Shown here: in pieces, positions 25,945 through 34,950 of the stretch
Position numbering within the stretch: the stretch's first letter is position 1
Layout: every line of letters starts with the position of its first letter
NCBI RefSeq assembly: GCF_000426185.1
Contig: NZ_AUEW01000015.1
Span: forward strand, 42,544-106,543
DNA length: 64,000 bases
Direction: 5' to 3'
From: Cellulomonas sp. URHD0024
GTDB lineage: Bacteria > Actinomycetota > Actinomycetes > Actinomycetales > Cellulomonadaceae
Program-made: the position numbers and the translations under genes
Notes under the pieces: model-generated
Seen by the model: only the letters and a program-made list of their open reading frames with translations
The model's database searches: none
Told to the model about the DNA's origin: nothing

Positions 25945-26967
25945 ATGACGACTGTCACCCTCGAGGACGTCGCGCGGGTCGCTGGCGTCTCCCGCGCGAC
26001 GGTCTCGCGCGTCATCAACGAGAAGCCCGACGTCGCGCCCCACATCGTCGAGGTGGTGCAGGAGGCGATCGCCCGCACCGGCTACGTGCCCAACCGAGCG
26101 GCACGCTCGCTCGTCACGCGGCGCAGCGGCACGGTCCTCGTCGTCGTGTCCGGCACGGCCGGCGACGACCCCGACGCCTGGGGTCCGGGCGAGGTGCTCG
26201 CGGACCCGTTCTTCGGCCGCGTCTCCGGCGGGCTGATGAGCTCGCTGCGGCCCCGGGACGTGCACCCCGTCCTCATGCTCGCCGTCACCCCCGCCGAGCG
26301 CACGCGCGTCGTGACCTACGTGCGCGAAGGCTCTGCCGACGGGGTCCTGCTCGTCTCGGCGCAGAGCGACGACACGCTGCCGTCTCTCCTCAGCGACGAG
26401 CGCGTGCCCGTGGTGCTCTTCTCACGCCCGCCGAAGGCGTCGCTCCCGATCAGCTATGTCGACGTCGACAACCGCGCCGGGGGCGCGCTCGCCGCCGAGC
26501 ACCTCGCAGCACGGGGGTGCCGCTCCTTGGGGATCATCGCGGGACCTCTGGAGATGGCGGGAGCCATGGACCGGATGGCCGGGTTCCGCGAGGCGACCGC
26601 CCGCCTCGGTATCGAGCACGTCGTCGCCCCCGGGACGTTCTCCGTCGAGAGCGGCGGCCGTGCCATGGCCGAGCTGCTGGACCACGGCGTCGACGGGGTG
26701 TTCGCGTCGAACGACAACATGGGCGTCGGCGCGATCCTCGAGGCGCAGGACCGCGGGCTCTCGGTGCCCGACGACGTCGCGGTCGTGGGGTTCGACGACA
26801 GCACGTCGGCCCTCATGTGCCGGCCGACGCTGACGACCGTCCGCCAGCCGATCGAGACGATGGCGGCCGAGATGGCGCGGCTGCTGCTGGAGCTCCTCGA
26901 CGACCCGGGCCTGCCGCCGACCGCGCACCTCTTCGACCCGACCCTCGTGATCCGCGGGTCGGCCTGA
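25945..26967 (+). CDS. LacI-family transcriptional regulator
   Basis: A 340-residue repressor. The headpiece is VTLEDVARVAGVSRATVSRVINEKPDV with the hinge region RAARSLVTRRSG. The sugar-binding core has VDVDNRAGGALAAEHLAARG, FASNDNMGVGAILEAQ and VGFDDSTSALMCRPTLTTVRQP. The open frame extends to 25828 without homology; I took the ATG at 25945, from which the headpiece follows at residue 4. It diverges from the giant glycoside hydrolase, and two identical CelR-like palindromes lie between them. The inducer is probably an oligosaccharide released by that enzyme (inference). Confidence 0.94.
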   Translation: MTTVTLEDVARVAGVSRATVSRVINEKPDVAPHIVEVVQEAIARTGYVPNRAARSLVTRRSGTVLVVVSGTAGDDPDAWGPGEVLADPFFGRVSGGLMSSLRPRDVHPVLMLAVTPAERTRVVTYVREGSADGVLLVSAQSDDTLPSLLSDERVPVVLFSRPPKASLPISYVDVDNRAGGALAAEHLAARGCRSLGIIAGPLEMAGAMDRMAGFREATARLGIEHVVAPGTFSVESGGRAMAELLDHGVDGVFASNDNMGVGAILEAQDRGLSVPDDVAVVGFDDSTSALMCRPTLTTVRQPIETMAAEMARLLLELLDDPGLPPTAHLFDPTLVIRGSA

Positions 26968-27001
26968 CCTCTGTCGGTCGGCTGGCCGAAGGCGCGTCAG
27001 C

Positions 27002-27571
27002 TCACGACCGTGGCAGGACCGTCAGCACGCGCACCACGTGCTCGCGGAACTCGGCCAGGAATCTGCGCAGCACCGCCTCCGTGGACTCCAGGAGCACCTC
27101 GCCGTCGTCGCCGAACATGTCCGGGGTCCAGCGCAGGTACGCCTCGGGAGCCGTCATCTGCCGCGCGTTGACGAAGCTGAGGACCCCACGCAGGCTCTGT
27201 TGGGCCAGGGCTGTGCCGATGGGACCGGTCGACATCCCGATCACGGCAGCCGGGATGTGGTCGAAGGAGTTCTCGCCCCATGGGCGGGTGGCCCAGTCGA
27301 TCGCGTTCTTGAGCGCGCCGGGGATGGACCGGTTGTACTCGGGCGTCACGAACAGGACCGCCTGCACGGCGGCGATCGCCGCCTTGAACGCGCGCGCCTC
27401 GGCGGGGAAGTCCGCGTCGTAGTCCGGGCTGTACAGCGGCAGGTCCCTGATCGGGATCTCCTTGAGCTCGAGGTCGTCGGGAGCCAGGCGGACCAACGCC
27501 TTCGCCAGCGTCCGGTTGATGGACGTCGACGACAGGCTGCCCACGAAGTACCCGACTCGGTACGCGGTCAC
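27002..27571 (-). CDS. NADPH-dependent FMN reductase
   Basis: A 189-residue flavodoxin-like enzyme of the quinone/chromate reductase group (ChrR/YieF-like). Marks are the phosphate loop VGSLSSTSINRTLAKAL, the PLYSPDYD segment, VLFVTPEYNRSIPGALKNAIDW (the flavin-contact PEYN) and GMSTGPIGTALAQQSLR. It reduces quinones or other electrophiles by two electrons and protects against redox cycling. It starts at GTG 27571 with GGAGGTGGG upstream. It diverges from an FAD monooxygenase at 27717; 145 bases separate them. Confidence 0.93.
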   Translation of the reverse strand: MTAYRVGYFVGSLSSTSINRTLAKALVRLAPDDLELKEIPIRDLPLYSPDYDADFPAEARAFKAAIAAVQAVLFVTPEYNRSIPGALKNAIDWATRPWGENSFDHIPAAVIGMSTGPIGTALAQQSLRGVLSFVNARQMTAPEAYLRWTPDMFGDDGEVLLESTEAVLRRFLAEFREHVVRVLTVLPRS

Positions 27572-27716
27572 GATGCACCCACCTCCAGGACGGAGCGATC
27601 CGCTGGTCGCCGCGCGGGCGGCTCACCCACCGTATCCGCGCGGCGCGGGCCGGGCCCGTCAGCCCGCACGTCGGGTCGAACCCCCTGCCGGTCGAGGGGT
27701 GAGCCACGATGGGGGA

Positions 27717-29159
27717 ATGACCGACCGTGCTGTGGTGATCGCCGGCGCCGGGCCGACCGGGTTGATGCTCGCGGGAGAGCTGGCGCTGGCGGGCGTCGAT
27801 GTCGCGGTCGTCGAACGACGAGCCACGCAGGCGGTCGACGGCGTCCGCGCCGGTGGCCTGCACTCCCGCACGATCGAGGTGCTCGACCAGCGCGGGCTCG
27901 CAGACCGCTTCCTGAGGGCGGGCCGGACGACGCAGATCACGGGCTTCGTCGGAACCCCGCTGGACATCAGCGACTTCCCGACGCGCCACCCGTACGGGCT
28001 CGCACTGCGGCAGAGCGAGATCGAGAGGCTCCTGGCGGAGTGGGTCGACGAGCTGGGTGTGCCGATCGTCCGCGAGCGCGAGGTGACGGGTCTGGTGCAG
28101 GACGGCGACGGCGTCGACGCGGTGCTGACCGACGGCCGGTCGCTGCGCGCGCAGTACCTCGTCGGGTGCGACGGGGGGCGCAGCGTCGTCCGCAAGGCTG
28201 CGGGGATCGACTTCGTCGGCTCGGACCCGACGACGAGCTGGGTGATCGCCGAGGTCTCGATGACCGACGAGCCGCTGGTCGGCGCGCGTCCTGAGGGCGG
28301 CGGCGTCGGTCCGGTCGACCCGGGCGCGGGCGGCGGACCGTACCGGGTCGTCCTGCGGGAGCGGCGCGTCGGGGACCCGGGCGAGCCCACGATGGAGGAC
28401 GTCCGGGAGGCGCTGACCCTCGCCTACGGCACCGACTACGGCGCCCACAGCCCGACCTGGATCTCCCGGTTCACGGATGCGACCCGCCAGGCGTCGTCGT
28501 ACCGCGCAGGTCGCGTGCTGGTCGCTGGAGACGCCGCGCACGTCCACCCGCCGCAGGGCGGACAAGGCTTGAACATCGGGGTGCAGGACGCGGTGAACCT
28601 CGGGTGGAAGCTGGCGCGGGTGGTCGACGGCACGTCGCCCGAGACGCTTCTCGACACGTACCACGGAGAGCGGCACCCGGTGGGCGCCCGAGTCCTGCGG
28701 AACATCCGGGCGCAGGTCGCACTGAGCACGGGCGACGACGGGCACGACGCCCTGCGCGCGATCGTCCGCGAGCTGCTTGCGATGGACGAGCCGCGTCGAC
28801 GGGTCGCCGGCATGCTGTCCGGCCTCGACGTCCGCTACGGCCTGGGCGAGGGGCACCCGCTCGTCGGCCGACGCATGCCGGACCTCGACGTCCGGACCGC
28901 CGACGGCCCGACGCGCGTGTCCGTCCTGCTGCACGACGCCCGGCCGCTGCTCCTGGACCTCGGCGGCCGACCCGGCAGCGCCCTGGGCGTCCGACAGGTC
29001 GAGGCCACCTACGACGGTCCGTGGGAGCTCCCGGTCGTCGGCGAGGTGGTCGCGCCCGCGGCGGTGCTGGTCCGGCCCGACGGGTACGTCGCCTGGGCGG
29101 GGGATCCCGCCGACGTCGGTCTGTCCGACGCGCTCGCCACCTGGTTCACCGCGTCGTAG
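27717..29159 (+). CDS. FAD-dependent aromatic hydroxylase-type monooxygenase
   Basis: A 480-residue class A flavoprotein monooxygenase (PHBH/RdmE-like). Motifs are the dinucleotide fold VIAGAGPTGLMLAGEL, the DG motif LVGCDGGRSVVRKAAGI and the second FAD motif VLVAGDAAHVHPPQGGQGLN. The C-terminal 110 residues form the thioredoxin-like domain usual for polyketide and phenolic hydroxylases (GRRMPDLDVRTADG...LLLDLGG). It uses NAD(P)H and O2 to hydroxylate an aromatic ring. The substrate is unknown. GGGGGA precedes the ATG. Its neighbour upstream is a quinone reductase and downstream another flavoprotein, which would fit handling of quinone or phenolic compounds. Confidence 0.92.
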   Translation: MTDRAVVIAGAGPTGLMLAGELALAGVDVAVVERRATQAVDGVRAGGLHSRTIEVLDQRGLADRFLRAGRTTQITGFVGTPLDISDFPTRHPYGLALRQSEIERLLAEWVDELGVPIVREREVTGLVQDGDGVDAVLTDGRSLRAQYLVGCDGGRSVVRKAAGIDFVGSDPTTSWVIAEVSMTDEPLVGARPEGGGVGPVDPGAGGGPYRVVLRERRVGDPGEPTMEDVREALTLAYGTDYGAHSPTWISRFTDATRQASSYRAGRVLVAGDAAHVHPPQGGQGLNIGVQDAVNLGWKLARVVDGTSPETLLDTYHGERHPVGARVLRNIRAQVALSTGDDGHDALRAIVRELLAMDEPRRRVAGMLSGLDVRYGLGEGHPLVGRRMPDLDVRTADGPTRVSVLLHDARPLLLDLGGRPGSALGVRQVEATYDGPWELPVVGEVVAPAAVLVRPDGYVAWAGDPADVGLSDALATWFTAS

Positions 29160-29279
29160 GGCTTAGGTCCTTCACTTCGACAGAGGGCTTCAAGGTCGGC
29201 TCCAAGTAGGGCGCAACCGGCGTGCAAGCGGGCACCGCGACGGTGGGAGCACCACCCCACCGAACCTGGAGAAACCACC

Positions 29280-30629
29280 ATGCCCGCCCTGCTCACCACC
29301 CCCCGGCCGCAGCACCTCCACCTCCCCGGCGACGCCGACTTCGACGCCGCTCGTGCGGCGTGGAACGTGGCGGTCGACCAACGGCCCGCCGCCGTCGCGG
29401 TGCCGGCCGACTCCGCGCAGGTGGCCGACGTCGTGCGGGACGCCGTCCGCGCCGGTCTGCGCGTCGCGCCCCAGAGCACCGGCCACAACGCGGGACCGCT
29501 GGCGGCTCATGGCCTCGACGACACCGTCCTGCTGCGCACGCACCTGCTCGACTCCGTGCACGTCGACCCGGTGGCGCGGATCGCCCGCGTCGGTGGCGGC
29601 GTCGTCTGGCAGCCGGTCGTGGAGGCAGCCGCCCAGCACGGGCTCGCCGCGCTGCACGGCTCGTCGCCCGACGTGGGCGTGGCGGGGTACTCGCTCGGCG
29701 GTGGCATCGGCTGGTACGCGCGCAGTCTCGGCATGGCCGCACACAGCCTGACGGCAGCAGAGGTCGTCACCGCCGACGGCTCGGTGGTGCGCACGGACGC
29801 CCACCACGAGCCTGAGCTGTTCTGGGCACTGCGGGGCGGAGGCGGCGGGTTCGGCGTCGTGACGTCGCTGGAGTTCCGGCTCTACCCGGTCGAGACGGCG
29901 TTCGCCGGCTTCATGCTGTGGGACGCGGTGCACGCCGAGGCCCTGCTGCGCGCCTGGTCGGACTGGGCGCCCGCTGCCCCCGACGAGGTCACGACCTCGT
30001 TCCGCGTGCTGCGACTCCCGCCGATGCCGGAGCTGCCCCCGTTCCTGCGCGGTCGGCACGTCGTCGTCATCGACGGCGCGGTGCTGGCCGACGACGAGAG
30101 CGCGCGCCGGATCCTCGCGCCGCTGCGCGCGGTCGCGCCCGAGGTCGACACGTTCGGCCGGGTCCCCGCGGCCGCCCTCACCCGGCTGCACATGGACCCG
30201 GAGGGCCCGACGCCCGGCGTCTCGGACGCCGCGATCCTCGACGCGCTGCCCGCTGCCGCGATCGACGCGTTCCTGTCCCGGACGGTCGCAGGTACGACGT
30301 CCCCGCTCCTGGCGGCCGAGCTGCGTCAGCTCGGCGGCGCACTGGGCCGGCCTGACGCGAGCGCCGCCCTGTCCCGGCTGGACGGCCAGTTCCTCGCGTT
30401 CGGGGTCGCCATCGCCGCGACCCCACAGATGGCGACCGCCGGGCACGCCGCCGCGGCCGACCTCGTCGGTGCCCTGCGTGCGACGACCGGTCACCGCCCG
30501 TACCTCAACTTCGCGGAGGACCCGGTCGACGCCTCGACCGCGTTCGACGCGACGAGCGCACGACGCCTCGCGCAGGTCCGGGCAGCGATCGACAGCACCG
30601 GCGTCTTCGTCGCGAACCATCGCTTCTGA
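29280..30629 (+). CDS. FAD-linked oxidoreductase (BBE-like, PCMH domain)
   Basis: A 449-residue enzyme of the berberine-bridge/6-hydroxynicotine-oxidase group. The FAD domain shows VAPQSTGHNAGPLA (the His of GHN is the usual 8-alpha attachment), ARVGGGVVWQPVVEAA, HGSSPDVGVAGYSLGGGIGW and the GGGGGFGVVTSLEFRL loop. The second attachment Cys of bicovalent members is replaced here by a WYAR segment, so single attachment is likely. The C-terminal BBE motif is degenerate (PYLNFAED). GGAGAAACC precedes the ATG. It follows the monooxygenase by 120 bases on the same strand and may share its pathway. Confidence 0.9.
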   Translation: MPALLTTPRPQHLHLPGDADFDAARAAWNVAVDQRPAAVAVPADSAQVADVVRDAVRAGLRVAPQSTGHNAGPLAAHGLDDTVLLRTHLLDSVHVDPVARIARVGGGVVWQPVVEAAAQHGLAALHGSSPDVGVAGYSLGGGIGWYARSLGMAAHSLTAAEVVTADGSVVRTDAHHEPELFWALRGGGGGFGVVTSLEFRLYPVETAFAGFMLWDAVHAEALLRAWSDWAPAAPDEVTTSFRVLRLPPMPELPPFLRGRHVVVIDGAVLADDESARRILAPLRAVAPEVDTFGRVPAAALTRLHMDPEGPTPGVSDAAILDALPAAAIDAFLSRTVAGTTSPLLAAELRQLGGALGRPDASAALSRLDGQFLAFGVAIAATPQMATAGHAAAADLVGALRATTGHRPYLNFAEDPVDASTAFDATSARRLAQVRAAIDSTGVFVANHRF

Positions 30630-30676
30630 GCGCACCGACCAGGCGACCGCGATCGGCCGCGCGGTAGGCGCGACAC

Positions 30677-30889
30677 CTAGATCGAGAGCAGCGCGCCGAT
30701 CGCCCCGGTGACCAGGAGAGGCAGCAGCGTCCAGACGACGATGCTGCCGACGAGGTAGCCGACGTACCTGCCGTGCTGCGCGGCTGAGGTGCCCCACACC
30801 GGTGCCGGCGCCGTGTAGATCGTCTCGAGCACGTCCGCGGGGTGGTGCGGCACTCGTCGGGAAGGGAGGTGATAGGTCGTGGTGGTCAT
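30677..30889 (-). CDS. Small single-pass membrane protein, unknown
   Basis: A 70-residue protein starting MTTTTYHLPSRRVP, with GAGGAA 6 bases upstream. Residues about 45-68 form one hydrophobic helix (YLVGSIVVWTLLPLLVTGAIGALL) that runs to the C-terminus. The first 40 residues are polar. No family is recognised. It lies convergent to the FAD oxidoreductase with 47 bases between stops. Confidence 0.6.
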   Translation of the reverse strand: MTTTTYHLPSRRVPHHPADVLETIYTAPAPVWGTSAAQHGRYVGYLVGSIVVWTLLPLLVTGAIGALLSI

Positions 30890-31017
30890 GGCAGTTCCTC
30901 GTGGGATCCGGGTACTCGCAGTGACCGGGGTCGCCGGCCTGACCATCGTCGCAAAGGAGGCGGGCCGCTGACCCGTGCCGTTGGTCCCGTCTCTCGCGTC
31001 CCTGCGACCCGACTCGG

Positions 31018-31674
31018 CTATCCCGTCGGGTCGGTGAGCTCGGGGATGTCGGTCGGCACGCCGAGCCCCGGGAGGTTCGTGAGGTCGGTGACCCCGTCCA
31101 GTGCCGCCGAGGCGTGGTGGACGGCCTCGATGGGCACGGAGACGAAGAGCCCGACCGCCGCGACCAGGCCGACGATCGCGACCGTCCACGACACGATCGA
31201 CAGCCTCGGTGCGTCGCGGAAGACCGCGCGGCCGTAGTCGCGAGCCGCCCGCCACACGAGGAATCCCGCGCCGAGGCCGCCGACGATCCACAGCTCGCTC
31301 GGAGTCTGGAGGGCGAGGCTGATCCCGGACGTGACGACGACGAGCGCGATGCCGGAGCAGAACGCACCGATCGCGCCCCGCCGGACCCGGCACGCGTCCG
31401 CGAGCCGGTGCTTCCGGAACGACTCCTCACGGGCCTCGTGGTCGGCGACGCTCATCGCCATGCCGTTGCGCGACGGCAGGACGCTGCCGACGGCGGGGGC
31501 GTCGTCCGTGGCGAAGCGGCTGTCGGACGGCAGCGCCGTGGAGGCGCTCGGGTCGAACGCGTCCCGCTCAGGCCGGGTGTGCTCGGTCCAGGCCGTCCCG
31601 TCGAACCACCGGTGCACGCCGACGGTCGACCCGTCGGAATACCACCCGGCGGCCGGGAGCAGCGTGTCGGCCAT
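31018..31674 (-). CDS. DUF2510 membrane protein
   Basis: A 218-residue protein. The N-terminal DUF2510 domain (AGWYSDGSTVGVHRWFDGTAWTEHTRP) is followed by a polar linker and then a charged stretch (HEAREESFRKHRLADACRVRR). Three or four hydrophobic helices follow (GAFCSGIALVVVTSGISLAL, LWIVGGLGAGFLVWRA, WTVAIVGLVAAVGLFVSV). It is clearly paralogous to the protein at 34951: both share the order DUF2510, linker, charged helix, then WRA/YxxAxFRDAPxL before the last helix. Function unknown; DUF2510 is thought to be a cytoplasmic binding module next to membrane segments. Confidence 0.83.
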   Translation of the reverse strand: MADTLLPAAGWYSDGSTVGVHRWFDGTAWTEHTRPERDAFDPSASTALPSDSRFATDDAPAVGSVLPSRNGMAMSVADHEAREESFRKHRLADACRVRRGAIGAFCSGIALVVVTSGISLALQTPSELWIVGGLGAGFLVWRAARDYGRAVFRDAPRLSIVSWTVAIVGLVAAVGLFVSVPIEAVHHASAALDGVTDLTNLPGLGVPTDIPELTDPTG

Positions 31675-31843
31675 CTCGGGATGGTCGCAGGAGGGCCTGA
31701 GAAACGGGTCCCTCGGCCGGCCGATTCACTCGACCGCCGACGCCGGCCCTCCGGCTCGGGTGAACTTCGCCCGGCCTTGTCCGGATCGGTCGGTCGGAGG
31801 ATCGTCACAACGACAGGGTTCCGACGACCGGACGGGTGAACGC

Positions 31844-32347
31844 ATGGACGACGACACGGCCACCCGACAGGCGGTCCTCGACCTCGCGAGCATCGTGCTC
31901 GCGCAAGAGGCACCCGAGGAGCTGGCGGTCCTGGACGAGACGAGCAGGCACTACTTCGACCACCCGGAGGCCGCGACCACGAGGCCGGACGTCGACAGGC
32001 CGGACGTCGACAGGCCGGACGTCGACACGTCGGTGGCGCTCGCGCTGCTGGCCCCGGTGGCACTGGCGATCGCCAAGCCGGTGATCGACTACCTGACCAA
32101 GCTCGCGGGCGAGGCGCTGCGGGACGCCGTCGCACCCCGCGTGCAGCAGTGGGTGAACCGGGTGCTGAAGAAGAAGGACGCGCCTGCAGAAGCGGCGAAG
32201 GGCGACCCTCCCGCCGCCCTCACGGCCGAGCAGGCACGTGAGGTGCGGCGCATCGCCTACGAACGTGCGCTGGCCCTCGGGGTCAAGGACCCGAGAGCGG
32301 GGGTGCTCGCCGACGCCGTCGCCGGTGGGGTCGTCGTCGCGTCATAG
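31844..32347 (+). CDS. Hypothetical protein with RPDVD repeats
   Basis: A 167-residue protein. The N-terminal 45 residues are acidic and helical (MDDDTATRQAVLDLASIVLAQ). Three perfect RPDVD repeats then occur at about 47-61, followed by a hydrophobic helix (VALALLAPVALAIAKPVIDYL), an amphipathic basic helix (VAPRVQQWVNRVLKKK), and a helical C-terminus (ARAGVLADAVAGGVVVA type). There is no signal peptide. I do not recognise it. It could be membrane-associated or a helical-bundle effector domain. It ends with a 6-base overlap into the converging nrdG-like gene. Confidence 0.6.
   Translation: MDDDTATRQAVLDLASIVLAQEAPEELAVLDETSRHYFDHPEAATTRPDVDRPDVDRPDVDTSVALALLAPVALAIAKPVIDYLTKLAGEALRDAVAPRVQQWVNRVLKKKDAPAEAAKGDPPAALTAEQAREVRRIAYERALALGVKDPRAGVLADAVAGGVVVAS
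31982..32026 (+). repeat. Three identical 15-base tandem repeats in a coding region
   Basis: AGGCCGGACGTCGAC occurs three times in a row without mismatch and encodes RPDVD three times. The absence of any drift suggests recent expansion; copy number may vary among strains. Confidence 0.92.
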
Positions 32348-32983
32348 CGGCTGCCCCGCGTGCAGGGCCTCCTGGTAGGCGGCCGTCGTGCCGTCGGGCC
32401 GGACCTGCTGCAGGACGTGCTCGTCGACACCCAGCGTGGCGAGCAGGCTGGTGAGCTCGAGGACGTCGTCAGGCGTCTGCACGGTCGGGTCGACCGTGGT
32501 CCGCACCTGCATCGCGACGCCGGCGCGCTGGACCAGCCTCAGGGAGGCGAACGCCTTTCCCCACGCGTTCACCCCGGTCTGGGCCGGGTAGAGCCGCGGC
32601 ACGCACTTGATGTCGAGCCCCACCCAGTCGACCAGGGGGAGAACCTGCTCGAGGCGGCTCGGGTAGACGCCGGCGGTGTGCAGCCCGACGCCGTAGCCGA
32701 GCTCACGCACCTCGAGCATCGCGGCGCGCAGCGCGAGCTGCCGGGTGGGCTCGCCCCCCGAGAACACGACGCCGTCGAGCAGCCCGCGGCGGCGCGCGAG
32801 CAGGTCGAGGACCGACGCCCACTCGACCGACCCCGGCACGCGGGCGTCGATCAGCGACGGGTTGTGGCAGTAGGTGCAGGCCAGCGGGCAGCCCTGCAGG
32901 AACACGGTGGCGACGAGCTGGCCGGGCCAGTCGCAGGTCGACAGTGGAGTCAGACCTGCGACGGCCAGCCTGGTCGTGGTCAC
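32342..32983 (-). CDS. nrdG: Anaerobic ribonucleotide reductase activating protein
   Basis: A 213-residue radical SAM enzyme that installs the glycyl radical on NrdD. The cluster motif CxxxCxxC is GCPLACTYCHNP; VFSGGEPTRQLAL is the SAM-binding GGE region; GLHTAGVYPS and VGLDIKCVPRLYP are further barrel marks. The GTG start overlaps the NrdD stop by GTGA, so the two are co-translated. The family can also be annotated under the YjjW/NrdG group, but the coupling to NrdD settles the partner. Confidence 0.94.
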   Translation of the reverse strand: MTTTRLAVAGLTPLSTCDWPGQLVATVFLQGCPLACTYCHNPSLIDARVPGSVEWASVLDLLARRRGLLDGVVFSGGEPTRQLALRAAMLEVRELGYGVGLHTAGVYPSRLEQVLPLVDWVGLDIKCVPRLYPAQTGVNAWGKAFASLRLVQRAGVAMQVRTTVDPTVQTPDDVLELTSLLATLGVDEHVLQQVRPDGTTAAYQEALHAGQPL

Positions 32984-34797
32984 GGCCGTTCGCTGAAGTG
33001 CAGGCGCTCCTCGTGCTCACCCTTCTTCCCCACGTTGAACGACGACACCGGCCGGTGGTACCCCATGACGCGGGTCCACACCTCGGTCTCGGCGCCGCAC
33101 GTCGGGCAGGCGGTCACCTCGCCGGCGAGATAGCCGTGCGCCGCGCAGATCGAGAACGTCGGGGTCACGGTGATGTACGGCAGCCGGTGGTTCTCGAGCG
33201 CCCGCTGGACCAGCTTGCGGCAGGCCTCGGGCGTCGACAGCCGCTCGGACATGTACAGGTGCAGGACCGTGCCGCCGGTGTACTTGGTCTGCAGCTCGTC
33301 CTGCCGGTCCAGAGCCTCGAACGGGTCGTCGGTGAAGCCCACCGGCAGCTGCGAGGAGTTGGTGTAGTACGGGTTGGCGTCGGTGCCCGCCTGGATGATG
33401 TCCGGGTACCGGAGGCGGTCCTCCTTGGCGAACCGGTACGTCGTGCCCTCCGCGGGAGTGGCCTCGAGGTTGTAGAGGTGGCCGGTCGACTCCTGGAACT
33501 CGACCATCCGCGCACGCACGTGGTCGAGGAGCGCGACCGCGCACAGGTGCCCGGCCGCGGAGGTGATGTCCAGCTCGCCGTCGGTGAAGTTGCGGATCAT
33601 CTCGTTGACGCCGTTCACGCCGATGGTCGAGAAGTGGTTGGCCAGGCCGCCCGCCAGGTACCGCTTGGTGTAGGGGAAGAGCCCCTCCTCGATGTAGCGG
33701 TCGATGACCTCGCGCTTGAGCTCGAGCGAGTCGCGCGACAGCTCGAGCAGGCGGTCGAGCGCGGCGATCAGCCCGTCCCAGTCCCCGCGGTGGACGTACC
33801 CGAGCCGCGCGCAGTTCACGGTGACCACACCGAGCGACCCTGTCTGCTCGGCCGACCCGAACAGCCCGTTGCCGCGCTTGAGCAGCTCCCGAAGGTCCAG
33901 CTGCAGGCGGCAGCACATCGACCGGATCTGGCCCGGCTCCAGGTCGGAGTTCAGGAAGTTCTGGAAGTAGGGCAGGCCGTACTTGGCGGTCATCGCGAAC
34001 AGGCGGTCCGCGTTCTCGGACTCCCAGTCGAAGTCGCGCGTGATGTTGTACGTCGGGATGGGGAAGGTGAACACCCGTCCCGACGCGTCGCCCTCCGTCA
34101 TCACCTCGATGTAGGCGCGGTTGATCATCGCCATCTCGAGCGCCAGGTCGCCGTAGGTGAAGTCGACCGGCTCGCCGCCGACGAGCGGCACCTCGTCGCG
34201 CAGGTCGTCCGGGCACGTCCAGTCGAACGTCAGGTTGGTGAACGGCGTCTGCGTGCCCCAGCGCGACGGCACGTTGAGGTTGTGCACGAGCTCCTGCACC
34301 AGCTGCCGGACGTCGTCGTACCCCAGCCCGTCCGTCCGCACGAACGGCGCCATGTACGTGTCGAACGAGCTGAACGCCTGCGCACCCGCCCACTCGTTCT
34401 GCAGGGTGCCCAGGAAGTTGACGATCTGTCCGACCGCCGACGAGAAGTGGCGGGGCGGTCGTGACTCGATGGTGCCGGGGACCCCGTTGAACCCCTCGCT
34501 GAGCAGCATGCGCAGCGACCAGCCGGCGCAGTAGCCCGAGAGCAGGTCGAGGTCGTGGATGTGCAGGTCGCCCGTGCGGTGCGCCTCCCCGACGGCCGGC
34601 GCGTAGACCGTGGACAACCAGTAGTTGGCGGTCACCTTGCCGGCGGTCTGCAGGATCAGGCCGCCGAGCGAGTAGCCCTGGTTGGCGTTGGCGTTCACCC
34701 GCCAGTCGGAGCGGTCGAGGTACTCGTCGATCGTGTCCGCGACGTCGACGGTGAGGGGTGTGCGGGCGCCGTCCGGGCGCGCGGAAGCGGTGGTCAT
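32980..34797 (-). CDS. nrdD: Anaerobic (class III) ribonucleoside-triphosphate reductase
   Basis: A 605-residue enzyme that makes deoxyribonucleotides without oxygen. The glycyl radical is expected at G590 in SSFNVGKKGE near the C-terminus. The zinc site reads C551-x-x-H554 ... C564-x-x-C567 (CAAHG, CPTCG), with a His in place of the second Cys of the E. coli enzyme. An active-site cysteine region is RSMCCRLQLD. NANANQGYSLGGLI begins the conserved barrel almost directly after the N-terminus. The ATP-cone activity domain found in E. coli NrdD (712 residues) is therefore missing. I saw no NrdR box in the 153-base upstream gap. The gene supports growth under anoxia. Confidence 0.95.
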   Translation of the reverse strand: MTTASARPDGARTPLTVDVADTIDEYLDRSDWRVNANANQGYSLGGLILQTAGKVTANYWLSTVYAPAVGEAHRTGDLHIHDLDLLSGYCAGWSLRMLLSEGFNGVPGTIESRPPRHFSSAVGQIVNFLGTLQNEWAGAQAFSSFDTYMAPFVRTDGLGYDDVRQLVQELVHNLNVPSRWGTQTPFTNLTFDWTCPDDLRDEVPLVGGEPVDFTYGDLALEMAMINRAYIEVMTEGDASGRVFTFPIPTYNITRDFDWESENADRLFAMTAKYGLPYFQNFLNSDLEPGQIRSMCCRLQLDLRELLKRGNGLFGSAEQTGSLGVVTVNCARLGYVHRGDWDGLIAALDRLLELSRDSLELKREVIDRYIEEGLFPYTKRYLAGGLANHFSTIGVNGVNEMIRNFTDGELDITSAAGHLCAVALLDHVRARMVEFQESTGHLYNLEATPAEGTTYRFAKEDRLRYPDIIQAGTDANPYYTNSSQLPVGFTDDPFEALDRQDELQTKYTGGTVLHLYMSERLSTPEACRKLVQRALENHRLPYITVTPTFSICAAHGYLAGEVTACPTCGAETEVWTRVMGYHRPVSSFNVGKKGEHEERLHFSERP

Positions 34798-34950
34798 GGC
34801 TGGTCCTCGTCTGGTCGAAACCTGGGGGTGACTGGGACCGGCGCCGCCCGTGCGGGGGTGGTGCTCGATACGTGGGACCGAGGTTAGACCCGCGCCGGGC
34901 GTGCCCCCGCGCAGGATCGCCGGGCGAGTCGAGATCGCCCCCGGGGGGGC

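Noticed and set aside
34798..34950. NrdR boxes or a cobalamin riboswitch upstream of nrdD
   Set aside because: Looked for both; no NrdR-like AT-rich pair and no B12-box could be recognised.
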